A DNA stretch of 64,000 bases, from contig NZ_JAMBOV010000001.1 of the NCBI RefSeq assembly GCF_023715745.1, positions 186,001 through 250,000 of the forward strand. Direction: 5' to 3'. Under the pieces are notes generated by a model. The model was not told the DNA's origin. It saw nothing but the letters and a program-made list of their open reading frames with translations, and ran no database searches. Made by a program: the position numbers and the translations under genes. The first letter of the stretch is position 1. Each line of letters starts with the position of its first letter. Of the stretch, positions 8,106 to 17,430 are shown in pieces. This stretch comes from Microbacterium oleivorans. GTDB lineage: Bacteria > Actinomycetota > Actinomycetes > Actinomycetales > Microbacteriaceae.

Positions 8106-8792
8106 GTGCGTCTCGTCATCGCCCGCTGCTCCGTCGACTACACCGGTCGCCTCAACACCCACCTGCCTCCCGCCACCCGGCTCATCATGGTCAAGGCGGA
8201 CGGCACGGTCGCGTTCCACCGGGACATCCAGCACCAGCCGCTCAACTGGATGAGCCCGCCGTGCACGCTGACGGTCGTCGAGCCCGGCGAGGACGATATC
8301 GACGTCGTGGAGAAGTGGCGGGTCACGCATGCCAAGTCGGGCGACGAGCTCACGATCCGCATCTACGACGTGCTGCACGACTCCTCGCACGAGCTCGGTG
8401 TCGACCCGGGTCTGGTGAAGGACGGCGTCGAGGCCGACCTGCAGCGCCTGCTCGCCGAACAGGTCGGCGTCATCGGGGAGAACCTGACCCTCGTGCGCCG
8501 CGAGTTCCCCACCGCCATCGGGCCCGTGGACCTGCTTCTGCGCAACCCGGAAGGGGGCACCGTCGCGGTCGAGGTGAAGCGCCGAGGCGACATCGACGGC
8601 GTCGAGCAGCTCACGCGCTATCTCGAACTGCTCGGGCGCGACCCGCACCTCGCGCCCGTCACCGGGGTCTTCGCCGCGCAGGAGATCAAGCCGCAGGCCA
8701 AGGTTCTGGCGGCGGACCGCGGCATCCGCTGCGTCACCCTCGACTACGACGAGATGAAGGGCATCGAGTCGGGAGCGCCCCGCCTGTTCTGA
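8106..8792 (+). CDS. nucS: Mismatch-specific endonuclease NucS
   Basis: A 228-residue NucS/EndoMS homologue. The N-terminal DNA-binding/dimerisation half ([29 protein letters not shown]) is followed by a RecB-like nuclease domain with GPVDLLLRN, the catalytic VEVKRRGDI and QLTRYLELL. In actinobacteria, which lack MutS/MutL, NucS cleaves both strands at G-T, G-G and T-T mismatches together with the beta clamp. The start is the GTG at 8106, giving the family N terminus and full length. It is convergent with the MFS gene (7-nt gap). Confidence 0.95.
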   Translation: MRLVIARCSVDYTGRLNTHLPPATRLIMVKADGTVAFHRDIQHQPLNWMSPPCTLTVVEPGEDDIDVVEKWRVTHAKSGDELTIRIYDVLHDSSHELGVDPGLVKDGVEADLQRLLAEQVGVIGENLTLVRREFPTAIGPVDLLLRNPEGGTVAVEVKRRGDIDGVEQLTRYLELLGRDPHLAPVTGVFAAQEIKPQAKVLAADRGIRCVTLDYDEMKGIESGAPRLF

Positions 8793-8799
8793 CCGCGCC

Positions 8800-10014
8800 T
8801 CAGTGGCTCGTGCCGCGGGTGCCCGGGAGGGGCTTGGCCGCGCCCGAGGCGAACCCCGAGGCGGCGACGAGCGCCGCGATGATGAACAGTGTGTTCAGCA
8901 GGCCGATGTGCGTGCTGATGACGCCGAGGATCGGCGGCCCGCACAGGAAGGCGACGTAGCCGATCGTCGCGGCGGCGCTGACCCGCGCGGCGGCCCGTTC
9001 CGGGTCGTCCGCCGCCGCCGACATCCCGAGCGGGAATCCCAGTGACGCTCCGACGCCCCACAGCGCGGCGCCGACGAAGACGAGAGGCAGGTTCGGCGCC
9101 AGGATGAAGAGCAGGATGCCGACCACGGCCGTGACGGCGAGCACCCGCAACGTCGCGACGCGGCCGAACCGGTCGACGAGCGGACCCCCGAAGACCCGGA
9201 CCACGGTCATCGCGACCGAGAAGACCGTCAGCGCAGCGGCACCGAGGGCGACACCGCCCTGGTGATCCTCACTGACGCCGAGGGCCATCCAGTCGTTCGC
9301 CCCGCCCTCGGCGAACGCCATGCCGAGCATGACGATCCCGAGCACGTACGTGCGGGGTTCGCGCCAGGCCGACAGCGCCGCGCTGAGGCGGGAGCGCCAG
9401 CCGCTGGGAGCCGCGTCGGGTGCGCCGAAGTCGCGCTGGGGCACATAGGCGAAGGCGACGACCGCGATGACGACGATCGCGACGGCAATGGCTGCGGTGT
9501 GCGGGAAGACGGCGATGCGCGCACCTGCCACCAGTGCGCCGATGCCGGCGCCGATGACGGTGCCCAGGCTGAAGAAGGCGTGGAACAGCGGCAGGATCGT
9601 CTTGCCCACCTCGACCTCGATCGCGGCGCCGTCCACGTTCATGAGCACGTCGAGCGCGCCGTTGCCGAACCCGAAGAGGGCGAGCCCCACGAGGACGAGG
9701 AGGAGCGAGGGCGCGACGTCGGTTCCGAGGCCGATGAGGAACAGTCCCACCGACAGCACCAGCATCACGGTGAGCATGCCGCGCCGGGTGCCCATGCGGG
9801 CGGCGATCACCGACGACACCGACAGGCCGAGGATGGAGGCGACGCCCATCCCGAGCAGCAGCAGCCCGATCGTGGAGTTCTCGATGCCGAGCGCGGCCTT
9901 GATGGACGGGACCCGCGATGCCCACGTCGCGATGCTCAGACCGCTCGCCGTGAAGATCGCGAACACGGCGAGACGCCAGGTCCACAGGCGGGCGGCGGTG
10001 AGGTGCAGGGTCAT
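8800..10014 (-). CDS. MFS transporter (putative sugar/drug permease)
   Basis: A 404-residue major-facilitator protein with 12 predicted membrane helices. The helix 2-3 loop carries ARMGTRRGM and the corresponding loop of the second half carries DRFGRVATLR, both forms of the MFS signature. The N-terminal ASRVPSIKAALGIENSTIGLLLLG is typical of the small-sugar/exporter-like branch next to LacI regulators. The ATG at 10014 is favoured over the GTG at 10023 because a -10 box (TAGAGT) lies exactly 7 nt upstream, giving a leaderless start. It is divergent from a LacI gene over a shared palindrome, so repression by that regulator is likely. The substrate is unknown. Confidence 0.85.
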   Translation of the reverse strand: MTLHLTAARLWTWRLAVFAIFTASGLSIATWASRVPSIKAALGIENSTIGLLLLGMGVASILGLSVSSVIAARMGTRRGMLTVMLVLSVGLFLIGLGTDVAPSLLLVLVGLALFGFGNGALDVLMNVDGAAIEVEVGKTILPLFHAFFSLGTVIGAGIGALVAGARIAVFPHTAAIAVAIVVIAVVAFAYVPQRDFGAPDAAPSGWRSRLSAALSAWREPRTYVLGIVMLGMAFAEGGANDWMALGVSEDHQGGVALGAAALTVFSVAMTVVRVFGGPLVDRFGRVATLRVLAVTAVVGILLFILAPNLPLVFVGAALWGVGASLGFPLGMSAAADDPERAAARVSAAATIGYVAFLCGPPILGVISTHIGLLNTLFIIAALVAASGFASGAAKPLPGTRGTSH

Positions 10015-10021
10015 GGACGTC

Positions 10022-10074
10022 ACTCTAGCGGGATCTCCGAATCGATTCGAAGTCGCCGGTCGAGCGGTTACGAT
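10022..10074. promoter_or_regulatory. Back-to-back leaderless promoters sharing one LacI-type operator
   Basis: The perfect 12-bp palindrome CGAATCGATTCG (10038-10049) lies between the MFS and lacI-type genes. Both directions can use the palindromic TTCGAA (10046-10051) as -35. Rightward, TACGAT (10069-10074) follows after 17 nt and lies 6 nt before the ATG at 10081. Leftward, TAGAGT (10027-10022) follows after 18 nt and lies 7 nt before the ATG at 10014. Neither gene has a clear Shine-Dalgarno sequence, which fits leaderless starts. Confidence 0.65.
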
Positions 10075-10080
10075 CGAACC

Positions 10081-11121
10081 ATGAGCACCCGCCGCGCGAC
10101 GATCTCCGACGTCGCACGTGAAGCCGGGGTATCGGCGTCGACGGCATCCGTCGTCTTCAGCGGCAAGGTGTCGGTGTCGGACGCCACCCGCGCCAAGGTG
10201 CTGCAGGCGGCCGAAATCCTCGGCTATACGGGGCCGGATCCGCGAGCCGCGTCACTGCGGACGGGGCGCGCCGGAGTCGTGGCGGTGCTCTTCCGTGAGC
10301 GCCTCGGCTCGGCCTTCCGCGACCCCGTGACGGCGGCGATGATGGACGGCCTCACCGACGCGCTCGCACCGATCGGCGCCGGGGTCCTGCTCCTGCACGA
10401 CGAGGGGCCCGTCGAGTCGGCGCCCACACTCACGACGGCTCCCGTCGATGCGGCGATCCTGCTCGGCTGCAACGAGATCCTGCAGTCCTCGGTCGACGTC
10501 CTGGGGCGCCGCGGCATCCCGGTCGTCGTCATCGAGGGCGACGCCGGCCCGGACGTCCCGCAGATCCTTCTCGACAACGTCGAGGCCCAGCGCACCGCCG
10601 CGGAGCACCTGCGTTCGCTCGGGCACGAGGACGTCGCGATCATCACGTTGACGAAGGACGCCACCCGACCCCGCGGCTTCATCGACGATCCGGCGCAGAT
10701 CGCCGTCGAGGTCACGCGCGACCGGCTGCGCGGCGCCCGCGAGATCTACCCCGATGCGGCTGCCTACGCGGTCGGCGCGAGCTCGATCGACGAGGGTCTG
10801 GCCGCGGGCCGGGTCCTCCTCGCCGGCGACCGACCGACCGCGATCATCGCGCAGAGCGATCTGCTCGCGGCCGGTGTCATAAGGGCCGCCGAAGAGGCGG
10901 GTCTGCGGGTGCCCGAGGACCTCAGCGTGACCGGGTTCGACGGCATCACGGTCGACGGTCTGGCGCCCTACGTCCTCACGACGCTGGTCCAGGACGCCAT
11001 CGCGAAGGGACGCGCCGCGGGCGAGGCCGTCGTCGCGATGCTCGAGGGGCGCGAGCCGGCATCCCTCACCCTCACCTGCACATTCCGGCGAGGGAACACA
11101 ACGGGTCCGGTACCGGCCTGA
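10081..11121 (+). CDS. LacI-family transcriptional regulator
   Basis: A 346-residue LacI/GalR regulator. The N-terminal HTH is ATISDVAREAGVSASTASVV with hinge helix DPRAASLRTGR. The periplasmic-binding-protein-like effector domain spans about 65-345 (GVVAVLFRER, AIIAQSDLLAAGVIRAAEEAG, PEDLSVTGFDGI). It probably binds the CGAATCGATTCG palindrome 32 bp upstream and represses itself and the divergent MFS gene. The effector is unknown. The HTH reads TASVV where many LacI proteins have TVSRV, a modest divergence in the recognition helix. Confidence 0.92.
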   Translation: MSTRRATISDVAREAGVSASTASVVFSGKVSVSDATRAKVLQAAEILGYTGPDPRAASLRTGRAGVVAVLFRERLGSAFRDPVTAAMMDGLTDALAPIGAGVLLLHDEGPVESAPTLTTAPVDAAILLGCNEILQSSVDVLGRRGIPVVVIEGDAGPDVPQILLDNVEAQRTAAEHLRSLGHEDVAIITLTKDATRPRGFIDDPAQIAVEVTRDRLRGAREIYPDAAAYAVGASSIDEGLAAGRVLLAGDRPTAIIAQSDLLAAGVIRAAEEAGLRVPEDLSVTGFDGITVDGLAPYVLTTLVQDAIAKGRAAGEAVVAMLEGREPASLTLTCTFRRGNTTGPVPA

Positions 11122-11159
11122 CCTGGGAGCCGGCCGGGCACCCGCTGTCGGTCAGCCGG

Positions 11160-11165
11160 TAGACT
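11160..11165 (+). promoter_or_regulatory. Predicted -10 box of the mrp operon
   Basis: TAGACT fits the actinobacterial TANNNT consensus and lies 38 nt before the TTG start of mrpA. A GAGGAGG ribosome-binding site lies between them, about 7 nt before the start. No convincing -35 was identified. Confidence 0.45.
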
Positions 11166-11202
11166 GGAGGCCTCGACCCCCGATGACACAGAGGAGGCCA
11201 GG

Positions 11203-14118
11203 TTGCTGATCCTCCTCGCGGCGTTCGCCCTCGTGCCCCTCCTCCTGCCGGCACTCGTCGCGCGCCTCGGGTCACGCACCTTCCTCGTCGCTGCCGTCGT
11301 GCCGGTCGCCGCCTTCGTGCACACCGCGCTGCAGGCACCCGCCGTGATCGCGGGGGATATCCCGTTCGAGACATACAGCTGGATTCCTGACCTCGACGTC
11401 CAACTCGCCATGCGGATGGACGTGCTGTCCTGGGTCATGGCGCTCATCGTGACCGGCGTCGGCGCACTGGTGATGATCTACTGCCGGTGGTACTTCGCCG
11501 GGAAGACCGAGGGCCTCGCGACCTTCTCGGCCGTGCTCCTGGCCTTCGCGGGCGCGATGTACGGGCTCGTGCTCACCGACGACATCGTCGTGCTCATCAT
11601 GCTGTGGGAGGTCACGAGCGTCCTCTCCTACCTCCTCATCGGCTTCTACCACCGCCGCGGCGCGAGCCGACGAGCGGCGCTGCAGGCGCTCCTCGTGACG
11701 ACCCTCGGCGGACTCGTCATGCTCATCGGCGTCGTCATGCTCGTCGTCCTGTACGGCACGACGAGCATCGCGGCGATGCTCGAGACCGGTCCCGTCTTCG
11801 AGGGCGGCCAGGCGGTGGCCCTGGATGCCGCGATCGTGATGCTGCTCGTGGGTGCGCTCAGCAAATCGGCCATCTTGCCCTTCCACTTCTGGCTGCCGGG
11901 CGCGATGGCGGCGCCGACCCCCGTGAGCGCCTACCTGCACGCGGCGGCGATGGTGAAGGCGGGCATCTACCTCATCGCCCGCTTCGCCCCGGCCTTCGCC
12001 GACACCGATCCGTGGCGCCCCATCGTCATCGGGCTCGGCATCTTCACCATGCTGCTCGGCGGCTTCCAGGCGCTGCGGGAGTCCGATCTCAAGCGCATCC
12101 TCGCCTTCGGCACGGTCAGCCAGCTCGGCATGCTCACGGTCGTGCTCGGCTACGGGGAACGCAACAGCGCGCTCGCCGGCCTCGCGCTGCTGGTCGGACA
12201 CGCCCTGTTCAAGTCGGCCCTGTTCCTGATCGTCGGCGTGATCGACCGTCAGCTCAACACGCGCGACATCGCCGAGCTCTCGGGCGTGGGCCGCCAGGCG
12301 CCGACACTCGCGACCTTCTCGATCATCGCGATCGCCTCGATGGCGGGCGTCGCGCCCACGGTCGGCTTCGTCGCCAAGGAGGCGGCGCTCACCTCCTTCC
12401 TCGAGGGCGGTGCCGAGCCGGCTGCCCTCATCCCGCTGATCGGCATCCTGCTCGGATCCGCGCTGACGGCGGCATACGGCATCCGTTTCGTGTGGGGGGC
12501 CTTCTGGACGAAGAAGGATGCCGCGGGCGCCCCGCGCGAGCGCACCGAATGGCCCGACCCGCCCATCGGCTTCCTCATCGCCCCCGTCGTGCTCAGCGGG
12601 CTCACCATGGTGGCGGGCGTGGCCTCGCCCGTGGTCGATTCGGCGATCGCCGGCTACGCCGACGGCATCCCGCTCGAAGAGGGCGGGAAGGCGTACCACT
12701 TGGCGCTCTGGCATGGCTGGGAGCCGGCGCTGTTCCTGTCGCTGGGCTCTATCGCCCTCGGCGCCGTACTGTTCTGGATCACCCAGCGCCGCGCGCTGAA
12801 GGCCCGCATCCTGCCGTTCACCGCGAACGACGCCTACAACCTGTCGCTGCGCGGCATCGCCCGACTGTCGGTCTGGACGACGTCGCTCACCCAGCGGGGG
12901 TCCCTGCCGTTCTACGTGGGGACGATCTTCGTCGTCTTCATCGCCGCCGAGGCGACCGCGCTGCTGGCGAGCAGCGAATGGCGCATCGCCGTCGACGCAT
13001 GGCAGAGCCCGGCTCAGCTGCTGGCGGCGCCCGTCATGATCCTGGCGGGCTTCGTCGCCATCCGCGCGCGCAAACGCTACACCGGCGTCGTGCTCGTGTC
13101 GGTCACAGGTCTCGGCATGGTCCTGCTGTTCGCGACCAGCGGCGCGCCCGACCTGGCGCTCACGCAGATCCTCGTCGAGACCGTCACCCTCATCGCCTTC
13201 GCACTCGTGCTGCGCCGCATCCCGGCCCGCCTCGGCGATCACAACGCGTCGGTCCTGCCCGTCGTCCGCGCCGTCATCGGCATCGGCGTCGGTGTCACGA
13301 TGGCCGCCGTCGCCCTCATCGCGACGGGCGCCCGGGTCGCCGACCCCGTCTCCGGGCCGTTCCCCGACCTCGCGTACGAGATCGGGCACGGCAGGAACGT
13401 CGTCAACGTCACCCTCGTCGACCTGCGTGGCTGGGACACCATGGGGGAGCTCTCGGTGCTCATCCTCGCGGCGACCGGTGTCGCGTCCCTCGTGTTCGTC
13501 ACGAACCGCTCCGACAGCCGCATCCTGCCGTCACTTCCCTCCGGAACCGGTCGTAGCCGCCGCCCTCTCGTCGAGACGGCCGACGGTCCGCGGCCCCGCT
13601 CGACCGCCCCCGGGTCGACCCGTCAGGCGTGGCTGGTCGGCGGACTCAAGGTGAAACCCGAGAACCGTTCGCTGCTGCTCGAGGTCATCGTCCGGGTGCT
13701 GTTCCACTCGATCATCGTCGTGTCGGTGTATCTGCTGTTCGCCGGTCACAACCTGCCCGGCGGCGGGTTCGCGGGCGGACTCGTGGCGGGGATGGCCCTC
13801 GTGATGCGCTACGTCGCGGGCGGACGATGGGAGCTCGGTGCGGCTGCGCCGACGGACGCCGGTCGACTGCTGGGTGCCGGCATGACCCTCGCGCTCGCCT
13901 GTGCCATCGTGCCCCTGTTCTTCGGCGCCGCGCCGCTCACCAGCACGTACTGGGAGTGGGATGTGCCGATCCTCGGCGAGATCGAGTTCGTCACCTCGAC
14001 GATCTTCGACGTTGGGGTCTACCTCGTCGTCATCGGCCTCGTGCTCGACGTGCTGCGGTCGCTCGGGGCCGAGGTCGACCGTCAGACGCAGGCGCAGCGG
14101 GAGCGGGTGAGCGCATGA
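11203..14118 (+). CDS. mrpA: Na+/H+ antiporter subunit A with fused subunit B (MrpAB)
   Basis: A 971-residue membrane protein, the large proton-handling subunit of the multi-component Mrp cation/proton antiporter. Residues about 1-780 are the MrpA/NuoL-like part: LLAFAGAMYGLVLTDDIVVLIMLWE, KSAILPFHFWLPGAMAAPTPVSAYLHAA (NuoL-like antiporter helices with conserved Lys/His) and LGGFQALRESDLKRILAFGTVSQLG. After a Pro/Arg-rich linker (about 770-805), residues 815-965 form an MrpB domain (HNLPGGGFAGGLVAGM). The TTG start at 11203 follows a strong GAGGAGG site. Because B is fused to A the operon has six genes instead of seven. It overlaps mrpC by 4 bp. Confidence 0.95.
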   Translation: MLILLAAFALVPLLLPALVARLGSRTFLVAAVVPVAAFVHTALQAPAVIAGDIPFETYSWIPDLDVQLAMRMDVLSWVMALIVTGVGALVMIYCRWYFAGKTEGLATFSAVLLAFAGAMYGLVLTDDIVVLIMLWEVTSVLSYLLIGFYHRRGASRRAALQALLVTTLGGLVMLIGVVMLVVLYGTTSIAAMLETGPVFEGGQAVALDAAIVMLLVGALSKSAILPFHFWLPGAMAAPTPVSAYLHAAAMVKAGIYLIARFAPAFADTDPWRPIVIGLGIFTMLLGGFQALRESDLKRILAFGTVSQLGMLTVVLGYGERNSALAGLALLVGHALFKSALFLIVGVIDRQLNTRDIAELSGVGRQAPTLATFSIIAIASMAGVAPTVGFVAKEAALTSFLEGGAEPAALIPLIGILLGSALTAAYGIRFVWGAFWTKKDAAGAPRERTEWPDPPIGFLIAPVVLSGLTMVAGVASPVVDSAIAGYADGIPLEEGGKAYHLALWHGWEPALFLSLGSIALGAVLFWITQRRALKARILPFTANDAYNLSLRGIARLSVWTTSLTQRGSLPFYVGTIFVVFIAAEATALLASSEWRIAVDAWQSPAQLLAAPVMILAGFVAIRARKRYTGVVLVSVTGLGMVLLFATSGAPDLALTQILVETVTLIAFALVLRRIPARLGDHNASVLPVVRAVIGIGVGVTMAAVALIATGARVADPVSGPFPDLAYEIGHGRNVVNVTLVDLRGWDTMGELSVLILAATGVASLVFVTNRSDSRILPSLPSGTGRSRRPLVETADGPRPRSTAPGSTRQAWLVGGLKVKPENRSLLLEVIVRVLFHSIIVVSVYLLFAGHNLPGGGFAGGLVAGMALVMRYVAGGRWELGAAAPTDAGRLLGAGMTLALACAIVPLFFGAAPLTSTYWEWDVPILGEIEFVTSTIFDVGVYLVVIGLVLDVLRSLGAEVDRQTQAQRERVSA

Positions 14119-14636
14119 CCGTCTCGCTCGTCCTGGTCATCATCATGGCCGTGCTGTTCGCCGCGGGGGTCTACGCGATGCTCGAACGCAGCCTCACGCG
14201 TGTGCTCATCGGGTTCCTCCTGCTCGGCAACGCGGCGAACCTCTTCCTCCTCATCGTCATGGGCGCGCCGGGCGTCGCGCCGTTCTACGGCAGCGCCGGG
14301 GAGGGCGAGTCGTTCAGCGACCCGCTGCCGCAGGCGCTCTCGCTGACGGCGATCGTCATCACCTTCGCGATCTCGTCCTTCCTCCTCGCCCTCATCTACC
14401 GGTCGTGGCAGCTCGGTCAGGCGGACACCGTCACGGACGACGAGGCCGACCGCGAGGTGCGCGAGCGCGGTGCCCGCGACGAGGAGGCGATGGACGACGA
14501 GATCACGGACGAGGACGACGACGCCACGACCGACTTCATCGGGACGGAGACCTCGCCCATCGTGATCCTCCACGCGCAGGACATCGCCGAACTGCGTGAC
14601 GACGCCCCGACGGACACCCCGGGAGGCCCGCGATGA
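14115..14636 (+). CDS. mrpC: Na+/H+ antiporter subunit C (MrpC/NuoK-like)
   Basis: A 173-residue NuoK-like subunit. Three membrane helices occupy residues about 3-100 (VLIGFLLLGNAANLFLLIVMG; DPLPQALSLTAIVITFAISSF, the conserved MrpC/NuoK segment). The rest is a hydrophilic, strongly acidic tail (residues about 110-173, rich in D/E). MrpC proteins are usually nearer 110-125 residues, so the tail is an actinobacterial extension with no assigned role. It overlaps mrpA (ATGA) and mrpD (ATGA). Confidence 0.94.
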   Translation: MTVSLVLVIIMAVLFAAGVYAMLERSLTRVLIGFLLLGNAANLFLLIVMGAPGVAPFYGSAGEGESFSDPLPQALSLTAIVITFAISSFLLALIYRSWQLGQADTVTDDEADREVRERGARDEEAMDDEITDEDDDATTDFIGTETSPIVILHAQDIAELRDDAPTDTPGGPR

Positions 14637-16204
14637 CCGCGCTCGTCCCGCTCCTGGTCACCCTGCCGCTCCTCGGCGCCGGCATCGCCCTCATCTTCGG
14701 CCGGCGACGCCGCGTCCAGGTCGGTGTGTCGATCGTGACCCTGACCGTGGCCGCGACCATCGCGGCCGTGCTCCTCTGGTACGTCGACGCGAGCGGGATG
14801 CCGCTGGCGGTCTCGGTCGGCGGCTGGCCGATCCCGTTCGGCATCGTGCTGTACGTCGACCGCCTCGCAGCGCTGCTCGTCCTGGTCTCGAGCATCGTGC
14901 TGCTCGCGGTCCTCCTCTTCTCGGTCGGACAGGGCGCAGCCGACGGCGACGAGGAGACGCCGGTCTCGATCTTCCACCCGTCGTACCTGATCCTCGCGGC
15001 GGGCATCTTCAACGCCTTCATCGCGGGCGATCTGTTCAACCTCTACGTCGGGTTCGAGATCCTGCTGGTCGCGTCGTACGTGCTGATCACGCTCGGCTCC
15101 ACCGAGTCCCGCATCCGCACCGGCGTGGTCTACATCGTCGTGTCGCTGGTCTCGTCGATCCTCTTCCTGGCCGCGATCGCCGCCATCTACGGGGCGCTCG
15201 GCACCGTCAACATGGCGCAGCTGGCCGACCGCATGGGGGAGCTCCCCGACGAGGTGCAGCTCGTGCTGCACCTGATGCTCCTTCTCGCCTTCAGCATCAA
15301 GGCGGCGGTCTTCCCGCTGTCGTTCTGGCTGCCGGACTCGTACCCGACCGCCCCGGCGCCGGTCACGGCGGTGTTCGCCGGCCTGCTGACCAAGGTCGGC
15401 GTCTACGCGATGATCCGCACCGAGACGCAGATCTTCCGCGACAACGACGTGAACCAGCTGCTGCTGATCGTGGCCCTCGCCACGATGGTGGTCGGCATCC
15501 TCGGTGCCGTCGCGCAGGCCGAGCTCAAACGCATCCTGTCGTTCACGCTCGTCAGTCACATCGGTTACATGGTCTTCGGGCTCGCGATCGCGACCCCCGC
15601 ATCGCTGGGCGCCACGATCTACTACATGGTCCACCACATCGTCGTGCAGACCACCCTGTTCCTCGCGGTCGGCCTCGTGGAGCGTCGAGCGGGGTCCACG
15701 TCGATCCTCAAGGTGAAGGGGCTCATGAAGGCGGCGCCCGTCCTGGCGGTGCTCTACTTCATCCCCGCGATCAACCTCGGCGGTCTCCCGCCGTTCTCGG
15801 GCTTCATCGGAAAGTACGCGCTCTTCAACGCGGCCGCCGAGGTCGGGACGCCGCTCATGTACGCCCTCATCGTCGCGGGCATCATGACCTCGCTGCTGAC
15901 CCTGCTCGCACTCATGCGCGCCTGGAACCTCGCGTTCTGGCGTGAGGAGGACGACCTCACCGAGGAGTCGGGCGTCGTCGACCGGATCTCCTACCTCGGG
16001 GACGCCCCCGCGGCCGGGGTGCAGACCGAACGTCGCGTCATCCCGCGCATCATGACCGCGTCCACCGCCGGCATGGTCGCGGTCACCGTCGCCCTCACCG
16101 TCTTCGCCGGTCCGCTCTACAACCTGTGCGCGGGCATCGGGTCGTCGCTGCTGAATCCCGTGACCCTCACCCAGCTGCAGGACGAGGTGAACGATGGGAA
16201 CTGA
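14633..16204 (+). CDS. mrpD: Na+/H+ antiporter subunit D (MrpD/NuoN-like)
   Basis: A 523-residue proton-translocating subunit related to NuoM/NuoN, with about 14 membrane helices. Diagnostic stretches include FNAFIAGDLFNLYVGFEILL, SIKAAVFPLSFWLPDSYPTA and QAELKRILSFTLVSHIGYM, which hold the conserved Glu and Lys of antiporter-like subunits. It works with MrpA in the membrane to exchange Na+ for H+ (pH and sodium homeostasis). It is coupled to mrpC (4-bp overlap) and overlaps mrpE by 11 bp. Confidence 0.95.
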   Translation: MTALVPLLVTLPLLGAGIALIFGRRRRVQVGVSIVTLTVAATIAAVLLWYVDASGMPLAVSVGGWPIPFGIVLYVDRLAALLVLVSSIVLLAVLLFSVGQGAADGDEETPVSIFHPSYLILAAGIFNAFIAGDLFNLYVGFEILLVASYVLITLGSTESRIRTGVVYIVVSLVSSILFLAAIAAIYGALGTVNMAQLADRMGELPDEVQLVLHLMLLLAFSIKAAVFPLSFWLPDSYPTAPAPVTAVFAGLLTKVGVYAMIRTETQIFRDNDVNQLLLIVALATMVVGILGAVAQAELKRILSFTLVSHIGYMVFGLAIATPASLGATIYYMVHHIVVQTTLFLAVGLVERRAGSTSILKVKGLMKAAPVLAVLYFIPAINLGGLPPFSGFIGKYALFNAAAEVGTPLMYALIVAGIMTSLLTLLALMRAWNLAFWREEDDLTEESGVVDRISYLGDAPAAGVQTERRVIPRIMTASTAGMVAVTVALTVFAGPLYNLCAGIGSSLLNPVTLTQLQDEVNDGN

Positions 16205-16805
16205 CGTCAAGCGGAGCGCCCTGACCGGGATCTGGCGACAGCTGCCGTTCTTCCTGTGGCTCGTCGCGCTCTGGATGCTGCTGTGGGGTCAGTTCACCCT
16301 CCTCGCCTTCCTCACGGGAACGATCGTGGCCGTCTTCGTGACGAGCGTCTTCCGCCTGCCGCCCGTCGAGCTCTCGGGCCGCCTGAACCCGTGGTGGTTG
16401 ATCGTCTTCTTCGTCCAGTTCCTCGCCGCGGTCGTGAAGGGCTCGCTCGTCGTGGCCTGGCAGGTCGTGCGGCCCGGCCGTCAGCCGGGCGTCTCGGTCG
16501 TCGCCGTGCCGCTCGTGACCGACGACGACCTGATCATGGCGCACGTGGGGGTCACGGCATCCCTCATCCCGGGATCCCTCGTCCTCGAAACCGATCGCGA
16601 CCGCCGCGTCCTCTACCTCCACGTCCTCGGTGCGGCGACGGACGCCGAGGTCGACGAGCAGCGTCGGATGGTGCAGCGCTGGGAGGCGCGCATCGTGCGC
16701 GCCGTCGGCTCGCCTGCGCAGCTCGAGGCGATCCGGTCGTCCCGTTCCGGAGCGGCAGAGATCCATACCGGTGGAATGAACGGCAGGAAGCAGGAGCGCT
16801 CGTGA
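16194..16805 (+). CDS. mrpE: Na+/H+ antiporter subunit E
   Basis: A 203-residue MrpE. Two N-terminal membrane helices (about 15-55) are followed by LRPWW-type sequence (here LNPWWLIVFFVQFLAAVVKGS) and the cytoplasmic domain ending in the conserved TASLIPGSLVLETDRDRRVL region. MrpE stabilises the assembled complex. The start ATG overlaps the end of mrpD by 11 bp. The C terminus (about 180-203) is a polar tail without similarity. Confidence 0.93.
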   Translation: MGTDVKRSALTGIWRQLPFFLWLVALWMLLWGQFTLLAFLTGTIVAVFVTSVFRLPPVELSGRLNPWWLIVFFVQFLAAVVKGSLVVAWQVVRPGRQPGVSVVAVPLVTDDDLIMAHVGVTASLIPGSLVLETDRDRRVLYLHVLGAATDAEVDEQRRMVQRWEARIVRAVGSPAQLEAIRSSRSGAAEIHTGGMNGRKQERS

Positions 16806-17074
16806 TCGCCGTCCTCATCTTCGTCATCTGCGCCGTCTTCGGCGTCGCCGCCCTGCTCACCGTCTGGCGGATCATCGTCGGTCCCTCGATCCTCGACCGC
16901 GCCGTCGCCTCGGACGTCCTGCTGACGCTCCTCATCTGCGCGCTCGGCGCCGAGATGGCGATCAACCACCACACCCGGACGCTCCCGGTCCTGCTGATCG
17001 TCGCGGCCGTCGGTGTGTTCGGCTCGGTGTCGATCGCACGGTTCGTCGCCCGCCGGGATGGAGCGGAGCGATGA
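16802..17074 (+). CDS. mrpF: Na+/H+ antiporter subunit F
   Basis: A 90-residue three-helix membrane protein of the MrpF family: the conserved RIIVGPSILDRAVASDVL at residues about 23-40, then two further helices. Start GTG overlapping the mrpE stop by 4 bp (GTGA). It is required for assembly and activity of the Mrp complex. Confidence 0.93.
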   Translation: MIAVLIFVICAVFGVAALLTVWRIIVGPSILDRAVASDVLLTLLICALGAEMAINHHTRTLPVLLIVAAVGVFGSVSIARFVARRDGAER

Positions 17075-17427
17075 CCGAGATCCTGCACGTCGTGTCTCTC
17101 GTCCTCATCCTGGCGGGAGCGCTGCTCTGCCTGACCGCCGCGATCGGGCTGCTGCGCTTCCGCGACGTGCCGACCCGTCTGCACGCCGCGACCAAGCCGC
17201 AGGTGCTCGGCCTGCTGCTCATCGCCATCGCGGTCGGGATCGAGCTGCAGTCGTGGGCGGTCGTCGCCTTCCTCGTCCCGGTCCTCGTGATCCAGTTCGC
17301 CACGGCTCCGCTGTCGGCCCACATGGTGGGCCGTCAGGCGTACCGCAACGGCACGATCGACCGCCGCAACCTCCACGTCGACGAGCTCGCCGACGCGAAG
17401 GAGACCCCGCCCGGCGCGGGCGGCTGA
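17071..17427 (+). CDS. mrpG: Na+/H+ antiporter subunit G
   Basis: A 118-residue MrpG with three membrane helices and the family motif GLLRFRDVPTRLHAATKPQ at residues about 27-45. It is the last gene of the mrpACDEFG operon, joined to mrpF by an ATGA overlap. It is convergent with the YhgE/Pip gene after only 3 nt, with no obvious terminator hairpin between them. Confidence 0.93.
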   Translation: MTEILHVVSLVLILAGALLCLTAAIGLLRFRDVPTRLHAATKPQVLGLLLIAIAVGIELQSWAVVAFLVPVLVIQFATAPLSAHMVGRQAYRNGTIDRRNLHVDELADAKETPPGAGG

Positions 17428-17430
17428 CCC

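Noticed and set aside
11272..13389. 705-codon minus-strand frame opposite mrpA
   Set aside because: Low-complexity Asp/Arg/Glu/His sequence typical of antisense to a high-GC gene; the plus strand encodes a well-matched MrpA.
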